Source: JADJYF01 sp050186725
GTDB taxonomy: Bacteria; Pseudomonadota; Gammaproteobacteria; Ga0077536
NCBI GenBank assembly: GCA_050186725.1
Contig: JBFWYG010000016.1
Location: 8,023 to 72,022, forward strand
Length of the DNA stretch: 64,000 nucleotides
Direction of reading: 5' to 3'
Shown: in pieces, positions 36,765-44,596 of the stretch
Position numbering within the stretch: the first letter of the stretch is position 1
How the letters are laid out: each line of letters opens with the position of its first letter
Notes under the pieces: generated by a model
Databases searched by the model: none
What the model was told of the DNA's origin: nothing
The model's input: the letters and a program-made list of their open reading frames with translations, nothing else
Made by a program: the position numbers and the translations under genes

Positions 36765-37916
36765 ATGAGTCTCCATCGCAGCGGCGTGATCAGCGGCGTC
36801 GGCGAGACGCGCTACTCCAAGGTCTCCGGGCAGAGCGTGCTCGCGCTCCATCTCGAGGCTTCGCTGGCGGCCATCGCCGACGCGGGCCTGAGTCCGCGCG
36901 ACATCGACGGCCTCATCCCCTACGGCGGGATCGGCGTGGTGGCCGAGGACTTCATCACCAACTTCGGCATCGAAGATCTGCGCTTTTCCGCGCACACGCC
37001 GCTCGGCGGGGCGAGCCCCATCGCGGCGGTGCAGTGCGCGCTCGCGGCGGTGTCAGCGGGCATCTGCCGCCACGTGCTCGTCCCCATCGCGCGCAACGGC
37101 TCGTCGGGCGGCCGCATCCAGGAGGCGGTGGAGCAGATGCCGCAGTTCGCCGCCTGCGCCGAGTTCGAACTGCCGGTCGGCGCCTTCGCGCCGGCCCAGC
37201 TCTACGCGCCCATGGCGCGCCGCCACATGGAGCTCTATGGCACCAGCTCGCTGCACTTCGCCGAAGTCGCGGTCTCGACGCGGCACAATGCCATCCTGAA
37301 CGGCCGCGCGATGATGACGAAACCGATGACGGTCGAAGACCACCAGGCGTCGCGCATGATCGCTGACCCGTTCCGCCTGTTCGACTGCAGCCTCGAGAGC
37401 GATGGCGGCGCTGCGGTGGTGGTGTCGCGCGCCGACTGCGCGCGGGACCTGCGCAAGCCGCCGGTCATGGTGCTCGGCATCGCCGAAGGTCACCCGGATT
37501 CGCCGAGCGCCATCAGCCAGCGCCAGGACATGGTCAGCATCGGTCTCGACAAGTGCGCGCCGCGCGCGTTCGAGATGGCCGGCGTCACGCCGGACGACAT
37601 CGACGTCGCCGAGATCTACGACTGCTTCACCTACGTCGTCATTCGCCAGCTGGAGGCGCTCGGCTTCTGCAAACGCGGCGAGGGCGGGCCCTTCGTCGCC
37701 TCGGGCGCGATCCGCCTGGACGGCGCCCTGCCGGTCAATACCCACGGCGGGCTCTTGTCCCAGGGCCACATCGCCGGCATGAATCACATCGTCGAACTGG
37801 TGCGGCAACTGCGCGGTGAGGCTGGCCGCGCCCAGGTCGCGAACGCGGAGCTTGGACTGGTGACTGGCTACGGCGACATGGGGGATGGCAGCGTCGCCAT
37901 CATGGCGCGCGCATGA
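36765..37916 (+). CDS. Thiolase-family protein (SCP-x type)
   Basis: This gene encodes a 383-aa thiolase-fold protein, probably an acyl-CoA thiolase or aldolase. The N-terminus is SGVISGVGETRYSKVSGQS. The usual first active-site cysteine is not obvious in GGASPIAAVQCALAAV; the Cys there, within AAVQCALA, is a candidate. EIYDCFTYVVIRQLEALGFC and NTHGGLLSQGHIAGMNH are the conserved late motifs. Its stop overlaps the DUF35 gene by 4 bp. Such pairs act in side-chain degradation of steroids and other CoA thioesters, so retro-aldol cleavage is possible. Confidence 0.85.
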   Translation: MSLHRSGVISGVGETRYSKVSGQSVLALHLEASLAAIADAGLSPRDIDGLIPYGGIGVVAEDFITNFGIEDLRFSAHTPLGGASPIAAVQCALAAVSAGICRHVLVPIARNGSSGGRIQEAVEQMPQFAACAEFELPVGAFAPAQLYAPMARRHMELYGTSSLHFAEVAVSTRHNAILNGRAMMTKPMTVEDHQASRMIADPFRLFDCSLESDGGAAVVVSRADCARDLRKPPVMVLGIAEGHPDSPSAISQRQDMVSIGLDKCAPRAFEMAGVTPDDIDVAEIYDCFTYVVIRQLEALGFCKRGEGGPFVASGAIRLDGALPVNTHGGLLSQGHIAGMNHIVELVRQLRGEAGRAQVANAELGLVTGYGDMGDGSVAIMARA

Positions 37917-38321
37917 GCACGCAGGCGCACGAACTGCCGGGGCGCCCGCTGCCGGCCATCACGCCGGAGTCCAAGCCCTACTGGGACGCGCTCCGCGAGC
38001 ACCGCCTGGTGTTCCAGGCCTGCGCCGACTGCGGCACGGTGCGACATTACCCGCGACCGCTGTGCGGCGAGTGTTTCAGCCTCGCGGTCGACTGGGTCGA
38101 GAGCCGTGGGCACGGCTCGGTGCACAGCTGGACCATCGCGCATCATCCCTTTCACCTGGCTTTCAAGGGCCAGGCGCCCTATGCGCTCGTGACGGTCGAC
38201 ATGCCCGAAGGCGTGCGCGTGCAGGCGCCGTGGCGCGGTGAGGTGGCGATGCTCAAACTCGGCTTGCCGGTGCGGGTCGTGTTCGAGCAAGTCGCGCCGA
38301 CGTTGACCTTGCCGGCGTTCG
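37913..38321 (+). CDS. Zn-ribbon/OB-fold (DUF35) protein, 3' end in a gap
   Basis: At least 136 residues are visible. The rubredoxin-like zinc ribbon is CADCGTVRHYPRPLCGEC (two CxxC pairs, about residues 37-57), then an OB fold (GSVHSWTIAHHPF...). DUF35 proteins bind CoA esters and pair with thiolases or hydratases. The ATG overlaps the thiolase stop by 4 bp, so they are coupled. The frame runs into the N gap; judging by family length (about 140) only a few residues are missing. Confidence 0.85.
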
Positions 38322-38421
38322 NNNNNNNNNNNNNNNNNNNNNNNNNNNNNNNNNNNNNNNNNNNNNNNNNNNNNNNNNNNNNNNNNNNNNNNNNNNNNNN
38401 NNNNNNNNNNNNNNNNNNNNN
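38322..38421. other. Assembly gap (100 N) abutting a REP-like repeat
   Basis: A placeholder-length run of N. The right flank begins 3 bases before a REP-like palindrome, so a repeat cluster probably caused the break. Confidence 0.95.
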
Positions 38422-38424
38422 CAT

Positions 38425-38447
38425 GGCGGGTTGAAACCCGACCTACA
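38425..38447. repeat. REP-like element at the end of the LLM gene
   Basis: GGCGGGTTGAAACCCG with a CCTACA end matches the family seen at 25523-25663 and 35189-35369. The TAG in its TGTAGG end, read on the minus strand, is the stop codon of the LLM gene at 38443. Confidence 0.8.
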
Positions 38448-39444
38448 GCAATCCCGCCACCAGCTTGCGCTGGTCTTCTTCGCCCAGGTGCGCGTAGGCG
38501 GCCGACACGCGGTCGACCAGGCCAGCGCAGCGCGCCTTGATCTGCGCGGGCAGGCTGTCGACTTCGCCGATCACGGCGAAGGCGGCCAGCAGCTGGTCGT
38601 CGATCAACGTGCCCATGTCGTCCCAGCGGCCCTGCTTGGACATGCGATTGAGCTCATCCTGCAGTTCGCCGGCGCCGATGCTCTCCAGCACCGGTCGATA
38701 CGCCGGGGTCGAGCCGTAGAAGGCTATTTGCTTGCAGATGTTCCTCTTCGACGCCGCGAACTCGCGCTCGTCGCGGCCCGTGACGACGAACACCGGGTAG
38801 CTCACCTCGAAGTCCGCGCGCGCGCGGCCGGCCTTGGCCAGGCCGCGTTCCAGTGCCGGCAAGGTGGTCTCGCGCAGGTAGGTCTCGGTGGTGAAGGCGT
38901 GGATGATGACGCCGTCGCACACCTCGCCCGCGACCTCGGTCATGCGCGGCCCCACCGCGGCCAGGAACACGCGCGGCGCGCCGTACTCGTTGTTGGTCGG
39001 GGTGAACATCGGCGTCATGAGGGTGTGTGCGTAATACTTGCCGACGAAGGTCAGCGGCTTGCCCTCGTGCCAGGTGGCCCAGATGGCGCGCATCGCCAGC
39101 ACGAACTCGCGCATGCGCGCGGCGGGTTCGGACCAGGGCATGCTGAAGCGCTTGGTGATGTGCGGCTTGATCTGCGAACCCAGACCGAGCACGAAGCGGC
39201 CGCGCGCGAGCGCGTTCAGATCATGGCCGATGTTCGCCAGCACCATGGGCGTGCGGGCGAAGGCCACCGCGATGGAGGTCATGAGGTCGACCCGCGTGGT
39301 GCGCTGCGCCGCGACCACCAGCGGGAAGAACGGATCGTGGGCGGTCTCGACCGACATCGCGCCGGTATAGCCCAGGTTCTCGAGCCTGGCGGCTTCGTCG
39401 CCGACCGTGTCGAGATTCCAGCCGATCATGCCGTCGACTTTCAT
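38443..39444 (-). CDS. LLM-class oxidoreductase (MSMEG_2256-like)
   Basis: This gene encodes a 333-aa luciferase-superfamily protein. MKVDGMIGWNLDTVGDEAARLE opens the barrel, RFVLGLGSQIKPHITKRF is the cofactor-loop region and RVFLAAVGPRMTEVAGEV a late strand. It resembles the MSMEG_2256-type F420-dependent group. The stop TAG lies in a REP-like element, with the last coding residues being VAGLL. It is convergent with the DUF35 gene across the gap. Cofactor and substrate are not proven. Confidence 0.85.
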   Translation of the reverse strand: MKVDGMIGWNLDTVGDEAARLENLGYTGAMSVETAHDPFFPLVVAAQRTTRVDLMTSIAVAFARTPMVLANIGHDLNALARGRFVLGLGSQIKPHITKRFSMPWSEPAARMREFVLAMRAIWATWHEGKPLTFVGKYYAHTLMTPMFTPTNNEYGAPRVFLAAVGPRMTEVAGEVCDGVIIHAFTTETYLRETTLPALERGLAKAGRARADFEVSYPVFVVTGRDEREFAASKRNICKQIAFYGSTPAYRPVLESIGAGELQDELNRMSKQGRWDDMGTLIDDQLLAAFAVIGEVDSLPAQIKARCAGLVDRVSAAYAHLGEEDQRKLVAGLL

Positions 39445-39551
39445 GAGTGCACCTCTGCGCGCAGCGGAATGGGACCCGGATTGTTCCACTCCCGCCGCGC
39501 GCGAGGCAAATGGCGCGCTGCCCGCCTGGGCGCCGCGCGCCGCGACGCGCG

Positions 39552-40712
39552 TCAGTGCGCGAGGCCGTAGAAGCGCAGCGCGTTGTCGCCCAGCACGAGG
39601 CGCTGATCGGCCGCCGGCAGCGGCTTCAGCCGCTCGCGCATCTCGCGCACCACACCCATGGAGGCGTCGATGTGCGGATAGTCGGAGGCCCACACGAAGT
39701 ACTGCGCGCCGACGTGCTTGACCACCTCGGCGGTGATGGTCTCGTCCGGGTCGGCCGACACCAGGCACTGGCGTTTGAAGTACTCGCTCGGCTTCATCTT
39801 GAGGATGGTGCGCGCGTGCATCACCTCGAACTTGTGATCGAGCCGGTCCAGCCACGCCGAGATCCAGTTCGCGCCCGATTCGAGCACCGTCACCTTGAGG
39901 CGCGGGTAGCGCTCAAGCACCCCGGTGGTCAGGAGTTCAGTGAAGGCCGCCATCACGTCGATGGCGAGAAACGCGAAGTTGAACAAGCCAAAGCGCGCGC
40001 CGTTGGTATCGTCCAGCGGATCGGCATAGCTCGTCGTGGGCTGGTCGCGCACCACCACGTGGAACGCCACCGGCAGACCGAGGTCCTGGGCGGTGGCCCA
40101 GAAGGGATCGAGCGCCGGATCGTCGAAGCGTCGCCGGCCGCGCGCGTACATGTCCGGCGAGATGTAGATGCCGCGACAGCCAGCGGCGTGGGCGCGATGC
40201 ATCTCCTTCACGGCGAGATCCACGTCCAGCAGGTTCAAGTGCATGATCGGCACCAGGCGCTTGGGATCGTGGCCGCAGAAATCGCACAGCCAGCGGTTGT
40301 AGGCCTCGGTGTAGGCGTGCGCGAGCTTCGCGTCCTGCACATGCCCTTCCCAGCAGATGCCGATGGTCGGATAGAGCAGGGCGACGTCGATGCCCTCCTG
40401 GTCGAGTATGCGCAGCCGCTCCGCCGGGTCCCAGCTGCCGGGCGGACAGCCTTCTTCATAGCGGTAGCGGCCGGTGGTGAGCAGTTCGGTGGGGTCCATC
40501 TCCACGCCACCGAGCCCGGCCAGGCGGCCGCGCACCGCTTCCAGCGGCTTGCCATCGATGAGCAGCACCTCCAGTCCCTGGCTGTCGTGATCGATGCGAA
40601 TGGCCCGCTCGCGATAGGCGGGCGCGATGTATTCGAGCCAGGTATCGCGTGGCTCGAGGACGTGACCGTCGGCGTCGACGGTGACCACCGGCGTGGAAGG
40701 CGTGGATGACAT
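39552..40712 (-). CDS. Amidohydrolase (ACMSD-like, amidohydrolase_2)
   Basis: This gene encodes a 386-aa TIM-barrel metal hydrolase or decarboxylase of the ACMSD branch. DADGHVLEPRDTWLEYI replaces the usual HxH with DGH near residue 13. AFHVV supplies the barrel histidine, VLESGANWISAWLDRLD the middle motif, and WASDYPHIDASMG the late Asp-His. Members decarboxylate or hydrolyse aromatic and cyclic carboxylates. The start at 40712 was chosen for its match to the family. It is divergent from the glycosyltransferase at 40932. Confidence 0.82.
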   Translation of the reverse strand: MSSTPSTPVVTVDADGHVLEPRDTWLEYIAPAYRERAIRIDHDSQGLEVLLIDGKPLEAVRGRLAGLGGVEMDPTELLTTGRYRYEEGCPPGSWDPAERLRILDQEGIDVALLYPTIGICWEGHVQDAKLAHAYTEAYNRWLCDFCGHDPKRLVPIMHLNLLDVDLAVKEMHRAHAAGCRGIYISPDMYARGRRRFDDPALDPFWATAQDLGLPVAFHVVVRDQPTTSYADPLDDTNGARFGLFNFAFLAIDVMAAFTELLTTGVLERYPRLKVTVLESGANWISAWLDRLDHKFEVMHARTILKMKPSEYFKRQCLVSADPDETITAEVVKHVGAQYFVWASDYPHIDASMGVVREMRERLKPLPAADQRLVLGDNALRFYGLAH

Positions 40713-40931
40713 GCGGTTCTCCCCTGGCGCGACGTGCGCCGCCGGCAAGCGTAGTCCGCCCGTCGCCCGGATGCGATGCCTGCCCAAAGGGGGAGGGTGG
40801 GAGCGCCGGTGCGCCGCTTGACAGCCGAGGGAGGCGTCGCCGAGAGTCGCCTGCACGGGTTCGCGCGTCGAGCCGCTCAAGGCAGCGCCCGCCCGCCCGA
40901 TACCCCCCCGAGCCCAACGGATTTGGCCAGC

Positions 40932-41729
40932 GTGCAGCAAATTCCCGTTTTCGTGATCAGCATGAAGAGTGCGGTCACGCGTCGCGCGAGCATCGAGCGG
41001 CATCTCACCGGACTTGGCATCGAGTACGAGATCTTCGACGCCGTGCGCGGCGCCGATCTCGGCGAGGCGAAGTTGCGCGAGCTCAATCCCTCCGGCAACC
41101 GCACGCCGGGGTCGGTCGGCACCTACATGTCGCAGATGGGCGTCTACCGGCTGATGCTCGAGCGCGACCTGCCGGTGGCCCTGGTGCTGGAGGACGATGC
41201 CGTGCTGCTGCCGCCGGCCCGCGCGCTGCTGCAGGCGGGCTGTCGCACGCTCGACTTCGACATCTGCTACCTCGGCTGCGACGACGAAGGCGACGCCGGC
41301 TTCATCTACCTCGACACCCAGAGCGCCTTCGATCTCGGTGCCGGCCTCACGGCCTACGTGCTGTCCGGCGGACCCTACTGCCTGCACGCCTACCTGATCA
41401 CGCGCGCCGGCGCGGAGAAGCGCCTGGCCGAGGCCTTCCCGATCCGCACGCCGATAGATCACTACAGCCGCCTGCAGACCCGCCTGCGCTTCGCCGCCGT
41501 GGTGCCGATGGTGGGCTTCGTCAACGAAGAGAGCGCGGTGGGCTCGGTGGCCGCGGCGAACTGGTCGGCGTTGCAGTCGCAGTTGAAGCAGCGTTGGTGG
41601 TACTACCCGCTGCGGGACCTGGTGAAGCTGCGCGTGCTGCGCAAGAGGCTCGCGCGACGCGAGGCGCGCGTGCCCTACCCGGGGCGTTGGCGCGCCTATC
41701 GCTCGGCACTGCGGGTGATCCGCCAGTAG
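40932..41729 (+). CDS. Glycosyltransferase family 25
   Basis: This gene encodes a 265-aa LPS-type glycosyltransferase. The N-terminus IPVFVISMKSAVTRRASIERHL is characteristic of GT25 (LgtB-like), and VALVLEDDAVLLPP has the EDD metal motif near residue 85. GGPYCLHAYLITRAGAEKRL follows. The GTG at 40932 was chosen as start because the family begins here and residues upstream in the open frame are of low complexity. Its action is probably addition of galactose or a similar sugar to lipopolysaccharide at the inner membrane. No other LPS genes are nearby. Confidence 0.8.
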   Translation: MQQIPVFVISMKSAVTRRASIERHLTGLGIEYEIFDAVRGADLGEAKLRELNPSGNRTPGSVGTYMSQMGVYRLMLERDLPVALVLEDDAVLLPPARALLQAGCRTLDFDICYLGCDDEGDAGFIYLDTQSAFDLGAGLTAYVLSGGPYCLHAYLITRAGAEKRLAEAFPIRTPIDHYSRLQTRLRFAAVVPMVGFVNEESAVGSVAAANWSALQSQLKQRWWYYPLRDLVKLRVLRKRLARREARVPYPGRWRAYRSALRVIRQ

Positions 41730-41797
41730 GGCGTCGCCTGACCCGCCGCGCGGCGTGTTAACCTCCGACGCGCACGAGCAGCGCAAGGGGAGGCGCC

Positions 41798-42313
41798 ATG
41801 GCCAGAGCAGCGAAGACCACGAGCGGATCGGCCGTCACGCGCGGCGCGGTCACGAAGGCCAACGCCGCCGATCACGAAGGCGTGCGCCAGGTGCTGTCCC
41901 ATTACTGCGCCTGCATCGACCAGGGCCAGCTCGACGCGCTCAGCGAACTGTTCGTGCCGACGGGTGAACTCGTGGTGTCGTTCGCCGATGGGCCACCCAC
42001 ACGCGGCCGCGCGGCCATCGCCGCCTGGTATCGCGAATTCTTTCGCGGCTGGCCCAAGGCCAGCCACGCGCGCCACAAGATTTTCGAGCCCTGCATCCGT
42101 GTGGACGGCGCCACGGCGACCGCCAGCACCTATTTCGATTCGGACTTCGTCGAAGGCAGCGGTCGCGTGACCATCCTCGCCGGGCGCTACGAGGACGAAC
42201 TGGTCAAACGTCGCGGGCGCTGGTTCTTCGCCCGGCGCACCATCACCATCACCCACCACTACTCGCCCGGCCAGGCCACTGAGGGCATGAAGCGCTACCG
42301 TGCGCGCCGCTGA
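41798..42313 (+). CDS. SnoaL/NTF2-like protein
   Basis: This gene encodes a 171-aa protein. After a 20-residue Lys/Ala/Ser-rich start, ADHEGVRQVLSHYCACIDQGQLDALSELF begins a SnoaL-4-like cone domain. The DFVEGSGRVTILAGRYEDEL segment forms its sheet and RGRWFFARRTITITHH the last strands. Such proteins act as small isomerases, hydratases or ring-hydroxylating partners; the reaction cannot be named here. It is convergent with the amidohydrolase at 42343. Confidence 0.8.
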   Translation: MARAAKTTSGSAVTRGAVTKANAADHEGVRQVLSHYCACIDQGQLDALSELFVPTGELVVSFADGPPTRGRAAIAAWYREFFRGWPKASHARHKIFEPCIRVDGATATASTYFDSDFVEGSGRVTILAGRYEDELVKRRGRWFFARRTITITHHYSPGQATEGMKRYRARR

Positions 42314-42342
42314 GACGCGCGCGGCAGGCCTGGGCTGCGCGT

Positions 42343-43350
42343 CTACTCGATGCCGTAGAACTTCGCCGCCGCGCCGCGGAACATGAGGTCCTGTTCGGCC
42401 TCGGTGTAGCGCGCCGCGAGCTTCTTGAACGCGTTCCACAGCACCGCGTAGGTGGTGCCGCACTTGTCCACCGGGAAGTTGCTCTCGAACATCGCGCGCG
42501 CCGGGCCGAACACGTCGATGGCGTGGTGGAAATAGCGCGCCCATTTCGCCACCAGCTGGTCGGAGGTCGGCGGCGCCGGCAGCCGATCGAAATGGAAGCC
42601 GTTCCACGGCATGGTCATGCCACCGAGCTTGATGTACACGTTCGGGCAGGTCGCGAGTTCGGCCAGATCCTTGGCCCAGCGCGCGTAGACCGCGTCCTCC
42701 TGCCCTTCGTACTGGCCGATGCCGCAGGGCGTGCCGAGGTGATCGAGCACGATGAGGGTGTCGGGGAAATCCCGCGCCAGCGTCGTCAGGTGCGGCGTCT
42801 GCGGATGGTAGTGCCAGGCATCGAAGCGCAACCCCATGTCGCCCAGCACCTTGAAGCCGGCGCGGAACTCGGGTTCGGCATAGAGATTGGGATGGGTCAC
42901 GCCGTGCATCACGAACAGCACGTCGCTGCTCTCGTCCCAGGCGGCGATCTGGCGAATGCCGCGGAACAAGGGACTCGCCGCGCAGTGCGCTTCGAGCACC
43001 GCGCGGGCGCGCGGATTGCGCAGCTCGGCCTCGCCCATCATGGCGCGGATCTGCGGTCGAGCGGGCTGCTGGCGCGCGCGCGCGGCGATGCTCTCGACCC
43101 ATTCGGTCTCGCCCACGCACTTCATGTCTTCAGGTCCCTCGCGCCGGTAACCCTCCCAGCACTGCAGGTAGACCGTGCCGCGCACGCCGTGCTCGCCGAT
43201 GTCGGCCCACAGCTGCTCGAGGTTGTAGTGCGGAAACTCGGTGGCGTCCTGAAAGAAATGATGATGCGGATCGATGATCGAGCGCGCCCTGTCGTTGGCG
43301 GCTTCGGTGGACTGCGCGAGCCACTGCTCGCGGACTTCGACGATTGCCAT
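42343..43350 (-). CDS. Amidohydrolase_2 family hydrolase
   Basis: This gene encodes a 335-aa metal-dependent TIM-barrel hydrolase. IDPHHHFFQDATEFPHYNLEQLW gives the first histidines. VLDHLG carries the barrel Asp-His, and RAMFESNFPVDKCG the late motif seen in lactonase-like members (such as 4-sulfomuconolactone or L-fucono-lactone hydrolases). The ATG at 43350 was chosen because AGGAGAGG lies 2 bp upstream. Hydrolysis of a lactone or ester is likely but not proven. Confidence 0.8.
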   Translation of the reverse strand: MAIVEVREQWLAQSTEAANDRARSIIDPHHHFFQDATEFPHYNLEQLWADIGEHGVRGTVYLQCWEGYRREGPEDMKCVGETEWVESIAARARQQPARPQIRAMMGEAELRNPRARAVLEAHCAASPLFRGIRQIAAWDESSDVLFVMHGVTHPNLYAEPEFRAGFKVLGDMGLRFDAWHYHPQTPHLTTLARDFPDTLIVLDHLGTPCGIGQYEGQEDAVYARWAKDLAELATCPNVYIKLGGMTMPWNGFHFDRLPAPPTSDQLVAKWARYFHHAIDVFGPARAMFESNFPVDKCGTTYAVLWNAFKKLAARYTEAEQDLMFRGAAAKFYGIE

Positions 43351-43463
43351 GACCTCTCCTCGGTGTTGCATGCGGCCAGGCCGGCGCCTGGGGATCGCAG
43401 TCTGCCATAGCGGGCGCGGTGCGCCTTACCGGCTTTCGGGGAGGGCCCGGCGTGTCGCCGGGT

Positions 43464-44261
43464 TCAGCGTTTGTAGAGCGTCAGGCAGCAGCAGCCGAGG
43501 CGCTTCATCGCGCCTCGCGGCAGGCGCCCCTTCTTCAGCGCCGTGAGCGCCGCGGACAGGCGCGGGTGGCGCCAGGGCAGGAGACCCGACGCGCGCGTGA
43601 AATCCGTGGTGCGGACCAGCGCGTCGCTCGCGAGCGCGGTGAGGTCCGGCGGCGCCAGATAGCGGAACTTCTGTTCGAGCCTGGCGAGAAAAGCCGGCAG
43701 GCGGTCCTGGGAGATCTCGCTCCTGCCGTCCAGCGACACATCGAAGGTCAGTACCAGCGCGCCGCCCGGCTTCAGCAGGCGGTGGAACTCGTCGACGATT
43801 TCGCCGTAGGCGTCAGTGTGCTCCAGCACCGAGATGCAGGAAATCGCGTCGAAGGACGCGCTCGCGAGGCCGGTGGCGCGCATGTCGCAGGCGGTGAAAC
43901 CGATGCGCGGCGAACTCAGGCTGGAGGCCGCGTGCAGTTCGCCGAGCGCGGCATCGCTGTCGACGCAGGCGATCTCCAGGTCCGGGTCCCGCTCGACGAG
44001 GTAGTAGGGAAAGAAAGAGAAGCCGCTGCCGGCATCGAGCAGCCGGCGCGCGCCGGCCACGCGGGTCGCCACGTAGGGATACTCGTACTGGCGACTCCAC
44101 TGGTGCAGCGGATCGAGCACCCACTTGCGTTCGTAGCGCGCGAGCAGCGCCTGGTTGGCCTGGTTGAAGCGCGCGGAATGCGCCTCGAGCGCCGCGAACA
44201 GCGGCGAGCGTAGCGCGAGCGCGTAGGGCTCGCGCAGCATGAAGCCCTCGGGAAACTGCAT
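43464..44261 (-). CDS. Class I SAM-dependent methyltransferase
   Basis: This gene encodes a 265-aa protein. The SAM motif LLDAGSGFSFFPYYLVERD is at about residues 75-95, IACVDSD is the second acidic strand, FDAISCISVLEHTDAYGEIVDEFHRLLKPGGALVLTFD gives the later motifs. It is the last gene of a same-strand group with ferredoxin and P450 and may tailor the product of that pair by O- or N-methylation (inference). The C-terminus MKRLGCCCLTLYKR has three adjacent cysteines. Confidence 0.8.
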   Translation of the reverse strand: MQFPEGFMLREPYALALRSPLFAALEAHSARFNQANQALLARYERKWVLDPLHQWSRQYEYPYVATRVAGARRLLDAGSGFSFFPYYLVERDPDLEIACVDSDAALGELHAASSLSSPRIGFTACDMRATGLASASFDAISCISVLEHTDAYGEIVDEFHRLLKPGGALVLTFDVSLDGRSEISQDRLPAFLARLEQKFRYLAPPDLTALASDALVRTTDFTRASGLLPWRHPRLSAALTALKKGRLPRGAMKRLGCCCLTLYKR

Positions 44262-44275
44262 GTGGGGCTCGCCGA

Positions 44276-44596
44276 CTAGGCGTCTTCCGGCGCGATGCGC
44301 ACCGCGAGCCCCTCGAGCGCCGGGGTCACCGTCACCTGGCAGGACAGGCGGCTGCAGGATTCGCGATGCGGGGAGAGCTCGAGCAGGTAGCCTTCGTCGG
44401 CGCCCAGGGGCGGCAGGCGCGCGAGGCTGTCGGGCGCGACCAGCACGTGGCAGGTGCCGCAGGACATGTTGCCGCCGCACAGCGCCGCCAGTTCGTCGAG
44501 CCCGTGGGCGCGGATGTTCTCCATCAGGCTCAGCCCATCCCGGCACTCGAGCGCGTGCGCCTCGCCATCCCGCGTCGTGACCGTCACTCGCGTCAT
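44276..44596 (-). CDS. [2Fe-2S] ferredoxin (adrenodoxin type)
   Basis: This gene encodes a 106-aa ferredoxin. Cluster ligands are Cys40, Cys46, Cys49 and Cys86 (C-x5-C-x2-C-x36-C), the adrenodoxin/putidaredoxin pattern. Its ATG overlaps the P450 stop by 4 bp. It most likely delivers electrons to that P450. A ferredoxin reductase is not in the window, so an unlinked reductase must reduce it. Confidence 0.93.
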   Translation of the reverse strand: MTRVTVTTRDGEAHALECRDGLSLMENIRAHGLDELAALCGGNMSCGTCHVLVAPDSLARLPPLGADEGYLLELSPHRESCSRLSCQVTVTPALEGLAVRIAPEDA

